Assembly (NCBI GenBank): GCA_019359215.1
Contig: JAHHHS010000004.1
Coordinates: 1 to 64,000, forward strand
Length of the DNA stretch: 64,000 bases
Direction: 5' to 3'
Origin: Nostoc indistinguendum CM1-VF10
GTDB taxonomy: Bacteria > Cyanobacteriota > Cyanobacteriia > Cyanobacteriales > Nostocaceae
The notes under the pieces are model-generated. The model was not told the DNA's origin and ran no database searches. It saw nothing but the letters and a program-made list of their open reading frames with translations. A program made the translations under genes and the position numbers. Within the stretch, counting starts at the first letter, position 1. Each line of letters begins with the position of its first letter. This document shows positions 56,540 to 63,725 of the stretch, piece by piece.

Positions 56540-57746
56540 ATGAGAGCGCAATTTATAAGACAAAAGCAGATTTTTGGGTATTTATCTATTGCATTTTGCT
56601 GCATTCTGTGGATTTATTTGGCATTAATTCCAGTTCACGCAACATCCACAGGATCATATTGATACTTTGCGACAACAGCAGCAACAAATGAACCAGCAGC
56701 GTCAGAGTGTGGCTAAAGATCGCGATCGCTTAACAAATCTCCAACAAGAGGCCCAAAAACACCTCACTGGTTTAAAACAAAATCTGCAAACTACAGATAG
56801 CTATATTCAAGAGAGCGAATCACGATTACAACTCGCCACCCAACGCCTCCAGCAGTTGGAAACTGATCTAATACTAGCGGAACGTTCCTATGAGGAGCGG
56901 CAAATAGCAACAGTAGCACGATTGCGTTATCTCCAGCGATCGCCTGCATCTGTTGGATGGGCAGTTTTGCTCCAAAGTCAAAATATCAGCGACTTTTTCA
57001 GCCGTCGTCATCAGTTGAAGTTAGTGTATCAGGCAGACGAACAAATTTTGGTAAAACTCAACCAACAAGCAAAGCTGATAAATCAACAAAAAACGGAAGT
57101 AGAACAGCAAAAAAACGAAATTGCCTTAATTCGTGAGCAACTGCTGGCACAAAAATCCGATTATCAAAACCAGGCGGAGTCACAATCAGAATTGATTCAA
57201 CGTCTTAATAGCGATCGCCTGGCCCTGGAAGCAGCGCAAAACCAGCTAGAGAGGGAATCCCAAAATTTGGAAGTCTTGATTCAACAAAAGGTAGCAGAAG
57301 CTAGAGCAACAGAAGAGGCGCAAGCAAAAGCCAACAGCCGGACAAGTTTTATTATCCGGGGAACTGGTGTAATGGCATATCCTAGCGATGCTTCTACTAG
57401 CAGTCCCTTCGGTTGGCGGATGCACCCCGTTCTTGGCTATCGTCGCTTTCACGCCGGGTTAGATTTTGCCGCTAGCTATGGTAGTACAATTCGGGCAGCC
57501 GATTCGGGAACAGTAATTTTTGCTGGCTGGTATGGTGGTTATGGCAGAACTGTAATTATCAACCACGGCAATGGTATTACAACACTGTACGGACATAGCA
57601 GCGAGTTGTATGTTTCTGAGGGACAAGCAGTTGAACGCGGACAAGCGATCGCTGCTGTCGGTTCCACGGGTTTATCAACTGGCCCCCACCTCCACTTTGA
57701 AGTGCGTCGGAATGGTACACCCGTAAACCCAGCCAATTATCTTTAA
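56540..57746 (+). pseudogene. Murein hydrolase activator EnvC-like M23 peptidase, frameshifted after the signal peptide
   Basis: From ATG 56540 a signal peptide, MRAQFIRQKQIFGYLSIAFC then ALIPVHATSTG, runs into a stop at 56660. The mature protein (IDTLRQQQQQMNQQRQSVAK onward, to 57746) lies in the next frame from about 56658. One extra base near 56655-56658 accounts for this. The mature part has a coiled coil (residues 1-220) and a LytM/M23 domain with FHAGLDF and GPHLHFE as zinc ligands. EnvC-like proteins activate cell-wall amidases. The break is a real mutation, a sequencing error or, less likely, programmed frameshifting. Confidence 0.8.
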
Positions 57747-57793
57747 CTCAGAAGCCAAGTTTCTCTAGGCTGCAAATTTTATCACAGACGTGC

Positions 57794-57799
57794 TATAAT
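57794..57799 (+). promoter_or_regulatory. -10 box of the tRNA-Arg gene
   Basis: A TATAAT hexamer lies 12 bp before the mature 5' end of the tRNA, at normal distance for a short leader. The region upstream has no clear -35 box. Confidence 0.5.
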
Positions 57800-57811
57800 C
57801 TGGAAGACTAA

Positions 57812-57884
57812 GGGCGCGTGGCTCAGTGGATAGAGCAACAGATTCCGGTTCTGTGGGTCGGGGGTTCAAATCCCTCCGCGCTCG
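57812..57884 (+). tRNA. tRNA-Arg (anticodon CCG)
   Basis: The 73-nt sequence folds as a cloverleaf. The acceptor arm pairs GGGCGCG with CGCGCTC (one G-U), the D arm is GCTC/GAGC, the anticodon arm is ACAGA/TCTGT with loop TTCCGGT, and the T arm has loop TTCAAAT. The loop gives anticodon CCG at positions 34-36, reading CGG (Arg). The 3' CCA is not encoded. It is the apparent target site of the adjacent CAST: its bases 57829-57845 match the homing spacer at 58072-58088. Confidence 0.95.
57829..57845 (+). other. Protospacer of the CAST homing spacer (PAM GTG at 57826-57828)
   Basis: GATAGAGCAACAGATTC is identical, in inverted orientation, to 58072-58088. It spans the D arm and the 5' side of the anticodon arm. 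The three bases before it are GTG, fitting the GTN PAM known for Cas12k. The element end begins 59 bp after the PAM. Confidence 0.85.
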
Positions 57885-57887
57885 TTA

Positions 57888-57968
57888 TGTCGATTGCCAA
57901 ATTATTTGTCCGCGTTGACAGATTAATGTCCGTCTTGCCAAATTATTGTCCGCGTTGACAAATTGTAT
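57888..57968. repeat. CAST terminal end with TnsB-type repeats
   Basis: Two long repeats TTGCCAAATTATTTGTCCGC(GTTGACA) start at 57894 and 57935, 41 bp apart, with a related shorter motif between them (GATTAATGTCCG). Terminal TGTC followed by such 20-30 bp sub-repeats is how the ends of type V-K transposons look, and TnsB binds them. The five bases CGTTA before 57888 would be the target duplication; the other end is not visible for comparison. Confidence 0.8.
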
Positions 57969-58071
57969 ATCATTACAGCACCTGCCATACCTAAAGTATG
58001 GCAGAACTCTTCTTTTATAGGGTAACTAATCGGTTTTAATATTAGAGCTAAAATCAAGCTCTTCAAACAAA

Positions 58072-58101
58072 GAATCTGTTGCTCTATCCTTTCAACCCAC
58101 C
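58072..58101 (-). CRISPR. Delocalised homing spacer with truncated repeat
   Basis: Read on the minus strand, the truncated repeat GGTGGGTTGAAAG (58089-58101) is followed by the 17-nt spacer GATAGAGCAACAGATTC (58088-58072), which matches tRNA-Arg. The repeat part is the 3' end of the array repeat with one change (GGTGGG for GGCGGG). Such shortened spacers set apart from the main array direct type V-K elements to tRNA genes. It lies about 100 bp on the tRNA side of the array. Confidence 0.85.
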
Positions 58102-58197
58102 TAAAAATTGTTTGCTATGAACACTGGAAAAATTCCAAAACTCAATAAAGCTTTTAATGTACTAGGGTATACCCATTGACAGCGAAAGTCGTAGCTA

Positions 58198-58383
58198 CTT
58201 TCAACCCTCTCGCTGGGAGGGGTGTTGAAACAACTAACTCGATTTACTTACGGTGACTTGCGATATCTAGCCTTTCAACCCGCCTCTAGCTGGGAGGGGT
58301 GTTGAAACATTAAACACCCTTCAAATCCAGTCTGGAAAAACCACAACTTTCAACCCGCCTCTAGCTGGGAGGGGTATTGAAAC
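58198..58383 (-). CRISPR. Three-repeat type V-K CRISPR array
   Basis: Repeats are at 58347-58383 (37 nt), 58272-58308 (37 nt) and 58198-58231 (34 nt, degenerate). On the minus strand they begin GTTTCAATACCCCTCCCAGC or GTTTCAACACCCCTCCCAGC and end GCGGGTTGAAAG. The two spacers are 38 and 40 nt. Degeneracy of the 58198 copy places it at the distal end, so transcription runs on the minus strand from the tracrRNA side. Neither spacer has an obvious match in this window. Confidence 0.9.
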
Positions 58384-58577
58384 TCTGCGCTTCAAACCCT
58401 TGATTTACCAATAGTTGTGAAGGTATTTCTGTCACGTCTCCCAAAATCGCCTGTCAGTTAATACTTAAAAAAGTAAATCAACTGACACATTAAAGACTAT
58501 AAACCTTATTAAACAAGCGATTTAAAGTTTTGGCAGGAGTCCCAGGGAAATCGCCCCCGCTTTACCATGCCAAAAAT
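58384..58577. other. Array leader region
   Basis: This 194-bp AT-rich stretch lies between the tracrRNA 3' end and the first repeat on the minus strand, and should hold the array promoter. The block TTGGCAGGAGTCCCAGGGA near 58529 is unexplained. No gene is seen. Confidence 0.4.
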
Positions 58578-58806
58578 AATTAAGGTGGGTTCCTCCTTGG
58601 TCGGAGGTGATTCAGTAGCCACCACTGCGGTAAACCCGCACCTCTATTACTGGGGGCGCACCTTATTCCTGTCCACAAGGAACAGCAGCATCAAGGTGGG
58701 CAGCTACCAGGGTCAGAAAGCAAGACTGTTTAACAGCAGTCAAACTAACCCAAATTTACACAGCACAGAGGCTTATAACAAGCATGAACTGCGGCGCTGT
58801 TGAATT
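58578..58806 (-). ncRNA. Type V-K tracrRNA
   Basis: On the minus strand the sequence starts near AACAGCGCCGCAGTTCATGC and carries CTCTGTGCTGTGTAAATTTG, GGGTTAGTTTGACTG, CAGTCTTGCTTTCTGACCC, TGGTAGCTGCCCACC and GGCTACTGAATCACC. All of these are landmarks of the roughly 220-nt Cas12k tracrRNA (for example the Scytonema hofmannii one). It ends near GGAGGAACCCACC, the anti-repeat. It lies between cas12k and the array on the same strand. A plus-strand open frame over it is only the antisense of this RNA. Confidence 0.9.
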
Positions 58807-58814
58807 TTCTTATT

Positions 58815-58842
58815 TTATTACCAAGGTTCGGTGTTTTGTCAA
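58815..58842 (-). promoter_or_regulatory. tracrRNA promoter
   Basis: On the minus strand TTGACA (58842-58837) and TAATAA (58820-58815) are 16 bp apart, a consensus -35/-10 pair. Start of transcription would fall near 58808-58805, just before the tracrRNA landmarks. The -35 box lies immediately downstream of the cas12k stop codon. Confidence 0.65.
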
Positions 58843-60189
58843 TCAGTTTATTTTGCGGGAATGGTAAGCTGCAATCGCTAATTCTTTCGCTTTCTCTTGT
58901 GGACTACCTCGAATTGGCTGTTTTGACTCCTCTATAACAATTCCAGCTTTAACAGCTGACGAGTGAATATTTGCCATCAATCTGCTATAACTCCATTGAT
59001 GAACGCTAACTCGGTACTGTTTGGCATACTTTTTTTGAACTTCTATTAAGTCTGATTTTTGTTCAGCTTTGGCTTGAACCTCACTTTGAACTTGTTCTCG
59101 CATATTGTCCAAGTTAGGTAGAACAATACTTCCAGCAGAGTATGTTTGGGCGATCGCAATAATCTCTTTCGCTAGTAATCTGTCTATATATTCCCCTAAC
59201 TCCGATTCTCCAAAATGATTTGGTGCAGCAAGCGTTTGAGCTATTTGGCGTTGGTGGGATAAGGAATGCTTTTGCTGTCGCTGTCGATTTAGCAGTTTGT
59301 AATTATCACCCAGTAGTTGTTTGATGCTGCGATAGGTAATTACTTGACCTATAGTGCCGTCTACTACCGCTAGCGTTGCAGGCTTTTCTAAGCCGAGGCT
59401 AATACCAAGAAGAATATGAGATTGTCCTTTATATAAAGGTTTCGTGGGGCGAGGAAAAGGGTTATTAATTGTGTCTAAAGTAGAGTTTTGCCGTTTTATA
59501 TGGGCTTGCTGTTCTTCATTAATCTTGCCTTTGGCTTTTGTATTGGTGATAATTTTAGCGATTTTTTCGGCTTTTTCTTCCCTTACTTGATTGGTTCCTT
59601 CAGTCGTCCATAGGCGGGTATCTACAGAACAGTAGAGGGTTAAGCGATTAACATTCCAAGGATCACCTTTGCCTTCCTCTTCTTGCCAAACAATACGCCC
59701 ACTACGCAGAGTGAACAGGCTACTAGAGTGCTGGTTTTTGCTATTTTTCTTAATTTGTTGATCTTCTAGGAAGCGTTGAAACCAGTGAAGGTGGCGAGAA
59801 TCACAATAGACTTGAAAACTATGCTCACTCAAACCGTTGAATTTTACACAGATGCGCCGAAACTGGTTTTTAAACCAAGTCATGTCTTCGTTGCTTTCGT
59901 AAACTACCGGGAAAGGTACTTTGCTAGATTGCCTTAAAAGGCTGTCTTGCCAAGATTTTGCCTCGGACTCATTTGTTGGAACGTTGTGAGTGGCAACAAC
60001 AATAGTTTCTAACCATTTGGTAGCGGTTAAATCTCGACCTTTGAGAATTTGTGTTTCTAGCTGTTCTCTGATGCGTTCAATCTGAATTTCAAGTTTACGG
60101 CGACGTTGAGCAAATTTTTTAGCGTCTTCCTCTTTCTCGTTGATTTTGCAACCATTTTTGAGCAAATAGCTGATGGCGCAACGAGTCAA
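58843..60189 (-). CDS. cas12k: Cas12k, C-terminal part (interrupted gene)
   Basis: Homology resumes at 60219 (FETYRNTEDNLTRCAISYLL); the first possible start is TTG at 60189, giving 448 residues. Landmarks are KEEDAKKFAQRRRKLEIQIE, SSSLFTLRSGRIVWQEEEGK, LLGISLGLEKPATLAVVDG (RuvC-like region lacking the usual catalytic Asp), RSIKQLLGDNYKLLNRQRQQ and GSPQEKAKELAIAAYHSRKI. Cas12k is a nuclease-dead effector that guides transposition with TnsC/TniQ. Joined to the N-terminal part without the insertion it would be 636 residues, close to the about 639 of the Scytonema protein. Separate translation is possible but would lack the N-terminal domains. Confidence 0.85.
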   Translation of the reverse strand: MTRCAISYLLKNGCKINEKEEDAKKFAQRRRKLEIQIERIREQLETQILKGRDLTATKWLETIVVATHNVPTNESEAKSWQDSLLRQSSKVPFPVVYESNEDMTWFKNQFRRICVKFNGLSEHSFQVYCDSRHLHWFQRFLEDQQIKKNSKNQHSSSLFTLRSGRIVWQEEEGKGDPWNVNRLTLYCSVDTRLWTTEGTNQVREEKAEKIAKIITNTKAKGKINEEQQAHIKRQNSTLDTINNPFPRPTKPLYKGQSHILLGISLGLEKPATLAVVDGTIGQVITYRSIKQLLGDNYKLLNRQRQQKHSLSHQRQIAQTLAAPNHFGESELGEYIDRLLAKEIIAIAQTYSAGSIVLPNLDNMREQVQSEVQAKAEQKSDLIEVQKKYAKQYRVSVHQWSYSRLMANIHSSAVKAGIVIEESKQPIRGSPQEKAKELAIAAYHSRKIN

Positions 60190-60227
60190 GTTATCTTCTG
60201 TGTTGCGGTAAGTCTCAAATAAATTCT

Positions 60228-60372
60228 GGCTCTTCAGTTCTTTTTATGGAGTCGAATAATAAATAAAACCTAATCAGAGCCTATATTCCTTGCTATGACT
60301 GGATTTTAAATTTTTGAACCTTTCTATAAAATGGCTATTTTAATGCCATACCATAAAACCAACGCAAGAGCC
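60228..60372. mobile_element. 145-bp miniature insertion element inside cas12k
   Basis: The element is bounded by GGCTCTTCAGTTC (left, plus strand) and CCAACGCAAGAGCC (right), whose outer seven bases are perfect inverted repeats with further partial pairing. It is flanked by the direct repeat TAAATTCT at 60220-60227 and 60373-60380, an 8-bp target duplication. Removing the element and one duplicate restores the cas12k frame exactly. It has no coding capacity. Its family is not identified. Confidence 0.85.
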
Positions 60373-60906
60373 TAAATTCTTTGATAAATTGCGATCGCTA
60401 TCTGAATTTTGAGATTTTTTGCGCTTTTTAGCTTTTTTTACATTCGTTGATTGAGTTTCAGCAGTATTGAGAGTAGCAAATTGAACCAAAATTTCAGCAG
60501 ATTTAGTGCGAAGACTATCTAAGCTGACACCACTACTTTCTACCAGTTCAACATCACTATTGAGCATTTCCAACCAGCGAATTTTGCCTTCTAGTTGGAA
60601 CTGCGATCGCTTCATTAGCGCAAACCATGATTTATATATGTAATTCACCAATGCGATCGCACTCGCGTAAAACCGTGCAGGCTGACCGATAAAGCGAGGG
60701 TCAGTTTTCAAAGGTTGGCAGAGTTTTTTGACAATACTAGTAGAGTGTTTGCCCTTTTGTCGCCAAGTCTCAAACTCTGGGTGTTGATTTACCTGATGCA
60801 ATAGTTCATTAATCAGTGGCGTATTTAGCTCTGCCATCAACTTCCATAGTTGGTGGCGTGATGATTCTGAGGCTACAAGACGACATTGAATAGTGATTTG
60901 GCTCAT
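60340..60906 (-). CDS. cas12k: Cas12k, N-terminal part (interrupted gene)
   Basis: Codons 1-178 match Cas12k (MSQITIQCRLVASESSRHQL, then ELNTPLINELLHQVNQHPEF, and KLCQPLKTDPRFIGQPARFY). The next ten residues (GSCVGFMVWH) and the stop come from an inserted 145-bp element. The true frame picks up again at 60219 after one copy of the target duplication. The start codon ATG at 60906 is the family start. The product would be a truncated effector without the RuvC-like part. The gene is divergent from the regulator at 60975. Confidence 0.85.
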   Translation of the reverse strand: MSQITIQCRLVASESSRHQLWKLMAELNTPLINELLHQVNQHPEFETWRQKGKHSTSIVKKLCQPLKTDPRFIGQPARFYASAIALVNYIYKSWFALMKRSQFQLEGKIRWLEMLNSDVELVESSGVSLDSLRTKSAEILVQFATLNTAETQSTNVKKAKKRKKSQNSDSDRNLSKNLGSCVGFMVWH

Positions 60907-60927
60907 CGTTTTAAAACAATATTGTCT

Positions 60928-60947
60928 AATACTAACATATTTGTATT
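60928..60947. promoter_or_regulatory. Candidate CvkR operator between cas12k and the regulator
   Basis: AATAC-TAACATATTT-GTATT forms a 5-bp-armed interrupted palindrome in the 68-bp divergent gap. MerR-type repressors of type V-K systems bind palindromes with ACAT/ATGT halves in this position. Here only the ACAT half is exact. Confidence 0.45.
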
Positions 60948-60974
60948 AAACAAGTCTTCTGTAAAATAAATTGT

Positions 60975-61376
60975 ATGCAGGAGACATTTTTTACAAGCAA
61001 GGAAGCGGCTGAAATCACAGGCTGTACCCTTCGTCAGCTACAGTATTGGCGAGAGAGAGGGGTGATTGTTCCTGTCATTAGTGATACTGGAACTGGACGT
61101 AGTATTTATTACTCAAAGCCTAATTTGCTGGAACTGGCTGCAATGTCATATTGGCTATCTGTGGGGTTAAGTTTTGACATAGCCAGCACCACGTTGAAAA
61201 AGCTGAAAGACCAAGAGCCGGAGTTATTTATTTCAGGTAAAGGTAAGCGGTTTATGTTGTTGTCCCAAGCACAGGAGCGATCGCTTGAGCTTGTGGAGTT
61301 TGACAGAAAAAAGGCGATCGCATCTTTAGATGAGGGTAAACCTGTAATTCCTGTGTGGCTGGATGTGATTTATTAG
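60975..61376 (+). CDS. cvkR: MerR-type CAST regulator (CvkR-like)
   Basis: The 133-residue protein has FTSKEAAEITGCTLRQLQYW as the MerR winged helix-turn-helix and RSIYYSKPNLLELAAMSYWL as the wing and next helix. The C-terminal part (LKKLKDQEPELFISGKGKRF) is short and lacks metal-binding Cys. A MerR-family gene divergent from cas12k is typical for type V-K elements, where it represses cas12k and the tracrRNA. With cas12k disrupted here, its control may now matter only for other targets. Confidence 0.85.
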   Translation: MQETFFTSKEAAEITGCTLRQLQYWRERGVIVPVISDTGTGRSIYYSKPNLLELAAMSYWLSVGLSFDIASTTLKKLKDQEPELFISGKGKRFMLLSQAQERSLELVEFDRKKAIASLDEGKPVIPVWLDVIY

Positions 61377-61520
61377 CAGTTGATGAATAAATTGGTGCGA
61401 TAGAAGAAAACTGCTATTCGTATACTCTAGATAAATAGTAGTAATTTTACTGATACTAATGTTACTTGCGCTTCTCATAAAAAGGCATGAGAATTTGTGT
61501 AAGTGCATAGCAACCCAGTG

Positions 61521-63587
61521 ATGAAACCGGAAGAACAGGCAAGGCAAAAGATAGATCAATTACTCACCGCCGCAGGATGGGTTATCCAAGACTATGAGCA
61601 AGTTAACTTGGGTGCAGGGTTGGGAATTGCGGTACGGGAATATCCCTTGAAATCTGGTTATGCTGATTACTTGCTATTCATCAATCGCAAAGCTGTTGGA
61701 GTTCTTGAAGCGAAACCTGCTGAATTTGCTTTAAGCGGTGTTGAAATACAATCTGACAAATATTCCTTTAACTTGCCTAAAACTCTCCCTTGTCACCAAA
61801 AACCTTTACCCTTCATCTACGAAAGCACTGGTACAGAAACATTTTTTCGAGACTCCCGTGACCCTGATTCTCGCTCAAGGCGGGTGTTTACTTTCCATAA
61901 ACCGGAAACACTACAGGAATGGTTAGGCAAGTCTGACACCCTTAGAGGGCTTTTGCAACTATTACCCACAATTGAAACTGAAGATTTACGAGACTGTCAG
62001 AAAGAAGCGATCACAGGTTTATTTAATTCTCTCAAAGAAAATCACCCTAGAGCGTTGATTCAGATGTCGACGGGTGTAGGCAAAACCTATACTGCTGTGA
62101 GTTTTATCTACTGGCTGATTAAGTTAGCTGGGGCGAAACGGATTTTGTTTTTGGTAGATCGGAAGAATTTGGGAGAGCAAACCCAGAAGGAGTTTCAGCA
62201 GTATGTCACCCCTAATGATGGGCGCAAGTTCACTGAACTCTATAATGTGCAGTTGTTGACTTCCAATACCATCGATCCGGTAAATAAGGTGTGTATCACG
62301 ACAATCCAGCGTCTTTATTCGATGTTGCGGGGTGAAGCTGAATTTGAGGCAGAAAATGAGGAAGCATCACAGTTCGATGGGGAAGAGGAAAACCAGCAAC
62401 CCAAGGATGTGGTTTATAACCCGAAAATTCCCATTGAAACCTTTGATTTCATAATCACCGATGAATGTCACCGCTCGATTTACAATGTGTGGCGGCAAGT
62501 TTTGGAATATTTTGATGCTTTCATTATCGGACTGACAGCAACGCCATCTCTGCAAACCTTTGGTTTTTTCGATCAGAACTTGGTGATAGAGTATCCCCAC
62601 GAACGGGCGGTAGCTGATGGGGTGAATGTAGGGTATGAAGTTTATCGCATTCGCACCCAAATTACAGAACAGGGTAGCAAGATAGAAGCTTTGCAAGAGG
62701 CAGCAGCACACAAAGCTAAGGAATCAGCAGAGCGTGTAGAGAAAGCACTTGAGAGGATGATAAAACAGGGTCAGGTAATTAGTTTTCAATCCGTTGCTCA
62801 AACTGCTAATGTGTCTACCGCTTACTTGTATAAGCAGGAAGATTTGAGGAGTAGGATTGAAACTCTGCGTGACCAGCAGAAACAAAGACCTAAATCTAAA
62901 CAGGCTCCACTGGCATCGGACAATTCTAAATCTGTAATTATTTCCACATTGAGGGAAGAGAACAAGAAATTACGAGCAGAAATAGATGGGCTACGCCGAA
63001 TTAATGAGGGGTTAGCTGGTAGGGTTTATCATCTACAAGGTGCTGATGATTTAGCAGAAAGGTTTAAGGTAGAAAATGTAGAGCTAAAAAAACAATTAGA
63101 TGAATGTCGCAGTCAAACTCCTTTTGCGCCACCACAAGATAATCCCAAAGTAACATCAATAGACAAGAAACGATCTAAAAAAACTGGGGGGAGCGATAGC
63201 GTTAAATCTGAACTAGATGCACTAAAAATAAAAATAAGTACAACCTTATCAAAGTTGATAGAACAGGTTCCAGAGGAGACAGTACTAAAAGCGATTAATA
63301 CGCTCAAAGAAGCTTTATCTACTACCAAAGTACGAAATCCGGCAGGGTTTTTAGCAGAAGCTATCAGAAATACTTGGATACCCAATGAAGGGTATGAGGA
63401 GAAAGTAGGACTAGATATTTTTAATGAATGGTTCCGACTTGCTCAATCTAAAAAACTAGTTTTAGCTTCAACCAAAATTGAAGGAGTGTTGCACGTTTGT
63501 ACACCTGAAGGAGAATGGATTCCTTTTGAAGAAATGGTTTCTAAGTACCCACTAGAAAATTTGAAGACCAAAAGAGTTGATTCATAG
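61521..63587 (+). CDS. HsdR N-terminal part fused to a TnpC/DUF6262-like protein
   Basis: From ATG 61521 the product has 688 residues. Residues 1 to about 388 match type I restriction subunit R: an HSDR_N nuclease region (YPLKSGYADYLLFINRKAVG, VLEAKP), Walker A (LIQMSTGVGKTYTAVSFIYW), and motif II (FIITDECHRSIY) with ATPSL. At GSKIEA the helicase C-terminus expected to follow is replaced by LQEAAAHKAKESAERVEKAL, QVISFQSVAQTANVSTAYLY and SRIETLRDQQKQRPKSK. That pattern is the TnpC/DUF6262 pattern of Tn554-like transposons. A KNPAGFLAEAI-like tail follows. The frame is open across the joint. An upstream GTG (61503) is also possible. Confidence 0.8.
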   Translation: MKPEEQARQKIDQLLTAAGWVIQDYEQVNLGAGLGIAVREYPLKSGYADYLLFINRKAVGVLEAKPAEFALSGVEIQSDKYSFNLPKTLPCHQKPLPFIYESTGTETFFRDSRDPDSRSRRVFTFHKPETLQEWLGKSDTLRGLLQLLPTIETEDLRDCQKEAITGLFNSLKENHPRALIQMSTGVGKTYTAVSFIYWLIKLAGAKRILFLVDRKNLGEQTQKEFQQYVTPNDGRKFTELYNVQLLTSNTIDPVNKVCITTIQRLYSMLRGEAEFEAENEEASQFDGEEENQQPKDVVYNPKIPIETFDFIITDECHRSIYNVWRQVLEYFDAFIIGLTATPSLQTFGFFDQNLVIEYPHERAVADGVNVGYEVYRIRTQITEQGSKIEALQEAAAHKAKESAERVEKALERMIKQGQVISFQSVAQTANVSTAYLYKQEDLRSRIETLRDQQKQRPKSKQAPLASDNSKSVIISTLREENKKLRAEIDGLRRINEGLAGRVYHLQGADDLAERFKVENVELKKQLDECRSQTPFAPPQDNPKVTSIDKKRSKKTGGSDSVKSELDALKIKISTTLSKLIEQVPEETVLKAINTLKEALSTTKVRNPAGFLAEAIRNTWIPNEGYEEKVGLDIFNEWFRLAQSKKLVLASTKIEGVLHVCTPEGEWIPFEEMVSKYPLENLKTKRVDS

Positions 63588-63725
63588 CGTCAAAAAATTC
63601 TATTCTATTTCCATTCTTTAAGAATTAGTATAAGATTGTTTATAAATTTACGGCAGCCTAAGTTTGATGCTTGAAAACTGTGAAGAAATTACCTCTTGCT
63701 TAAAACAGGGGCCTTATCAAGAGGC
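63588..63725. other. Short spacer before hsdS
   Basis: The 138-bp AT-rich stretch has a 20-codon open frame at 63668 (MLENCEEITSCLKQGPYQEA) that overlaps the hsdS start region by a few bases. It may be a translational-coupling leader or the decayed N-terminus of HsdS. No other feature is seen. Confidence 0.3.

Noticed and set aside
58567..58803. Plus-strand open frame of 78 codons over the tracrRNA region
   Set aside because: It is the antisense of a conserved non-coding tracrRNA and has no protein-family likeness.
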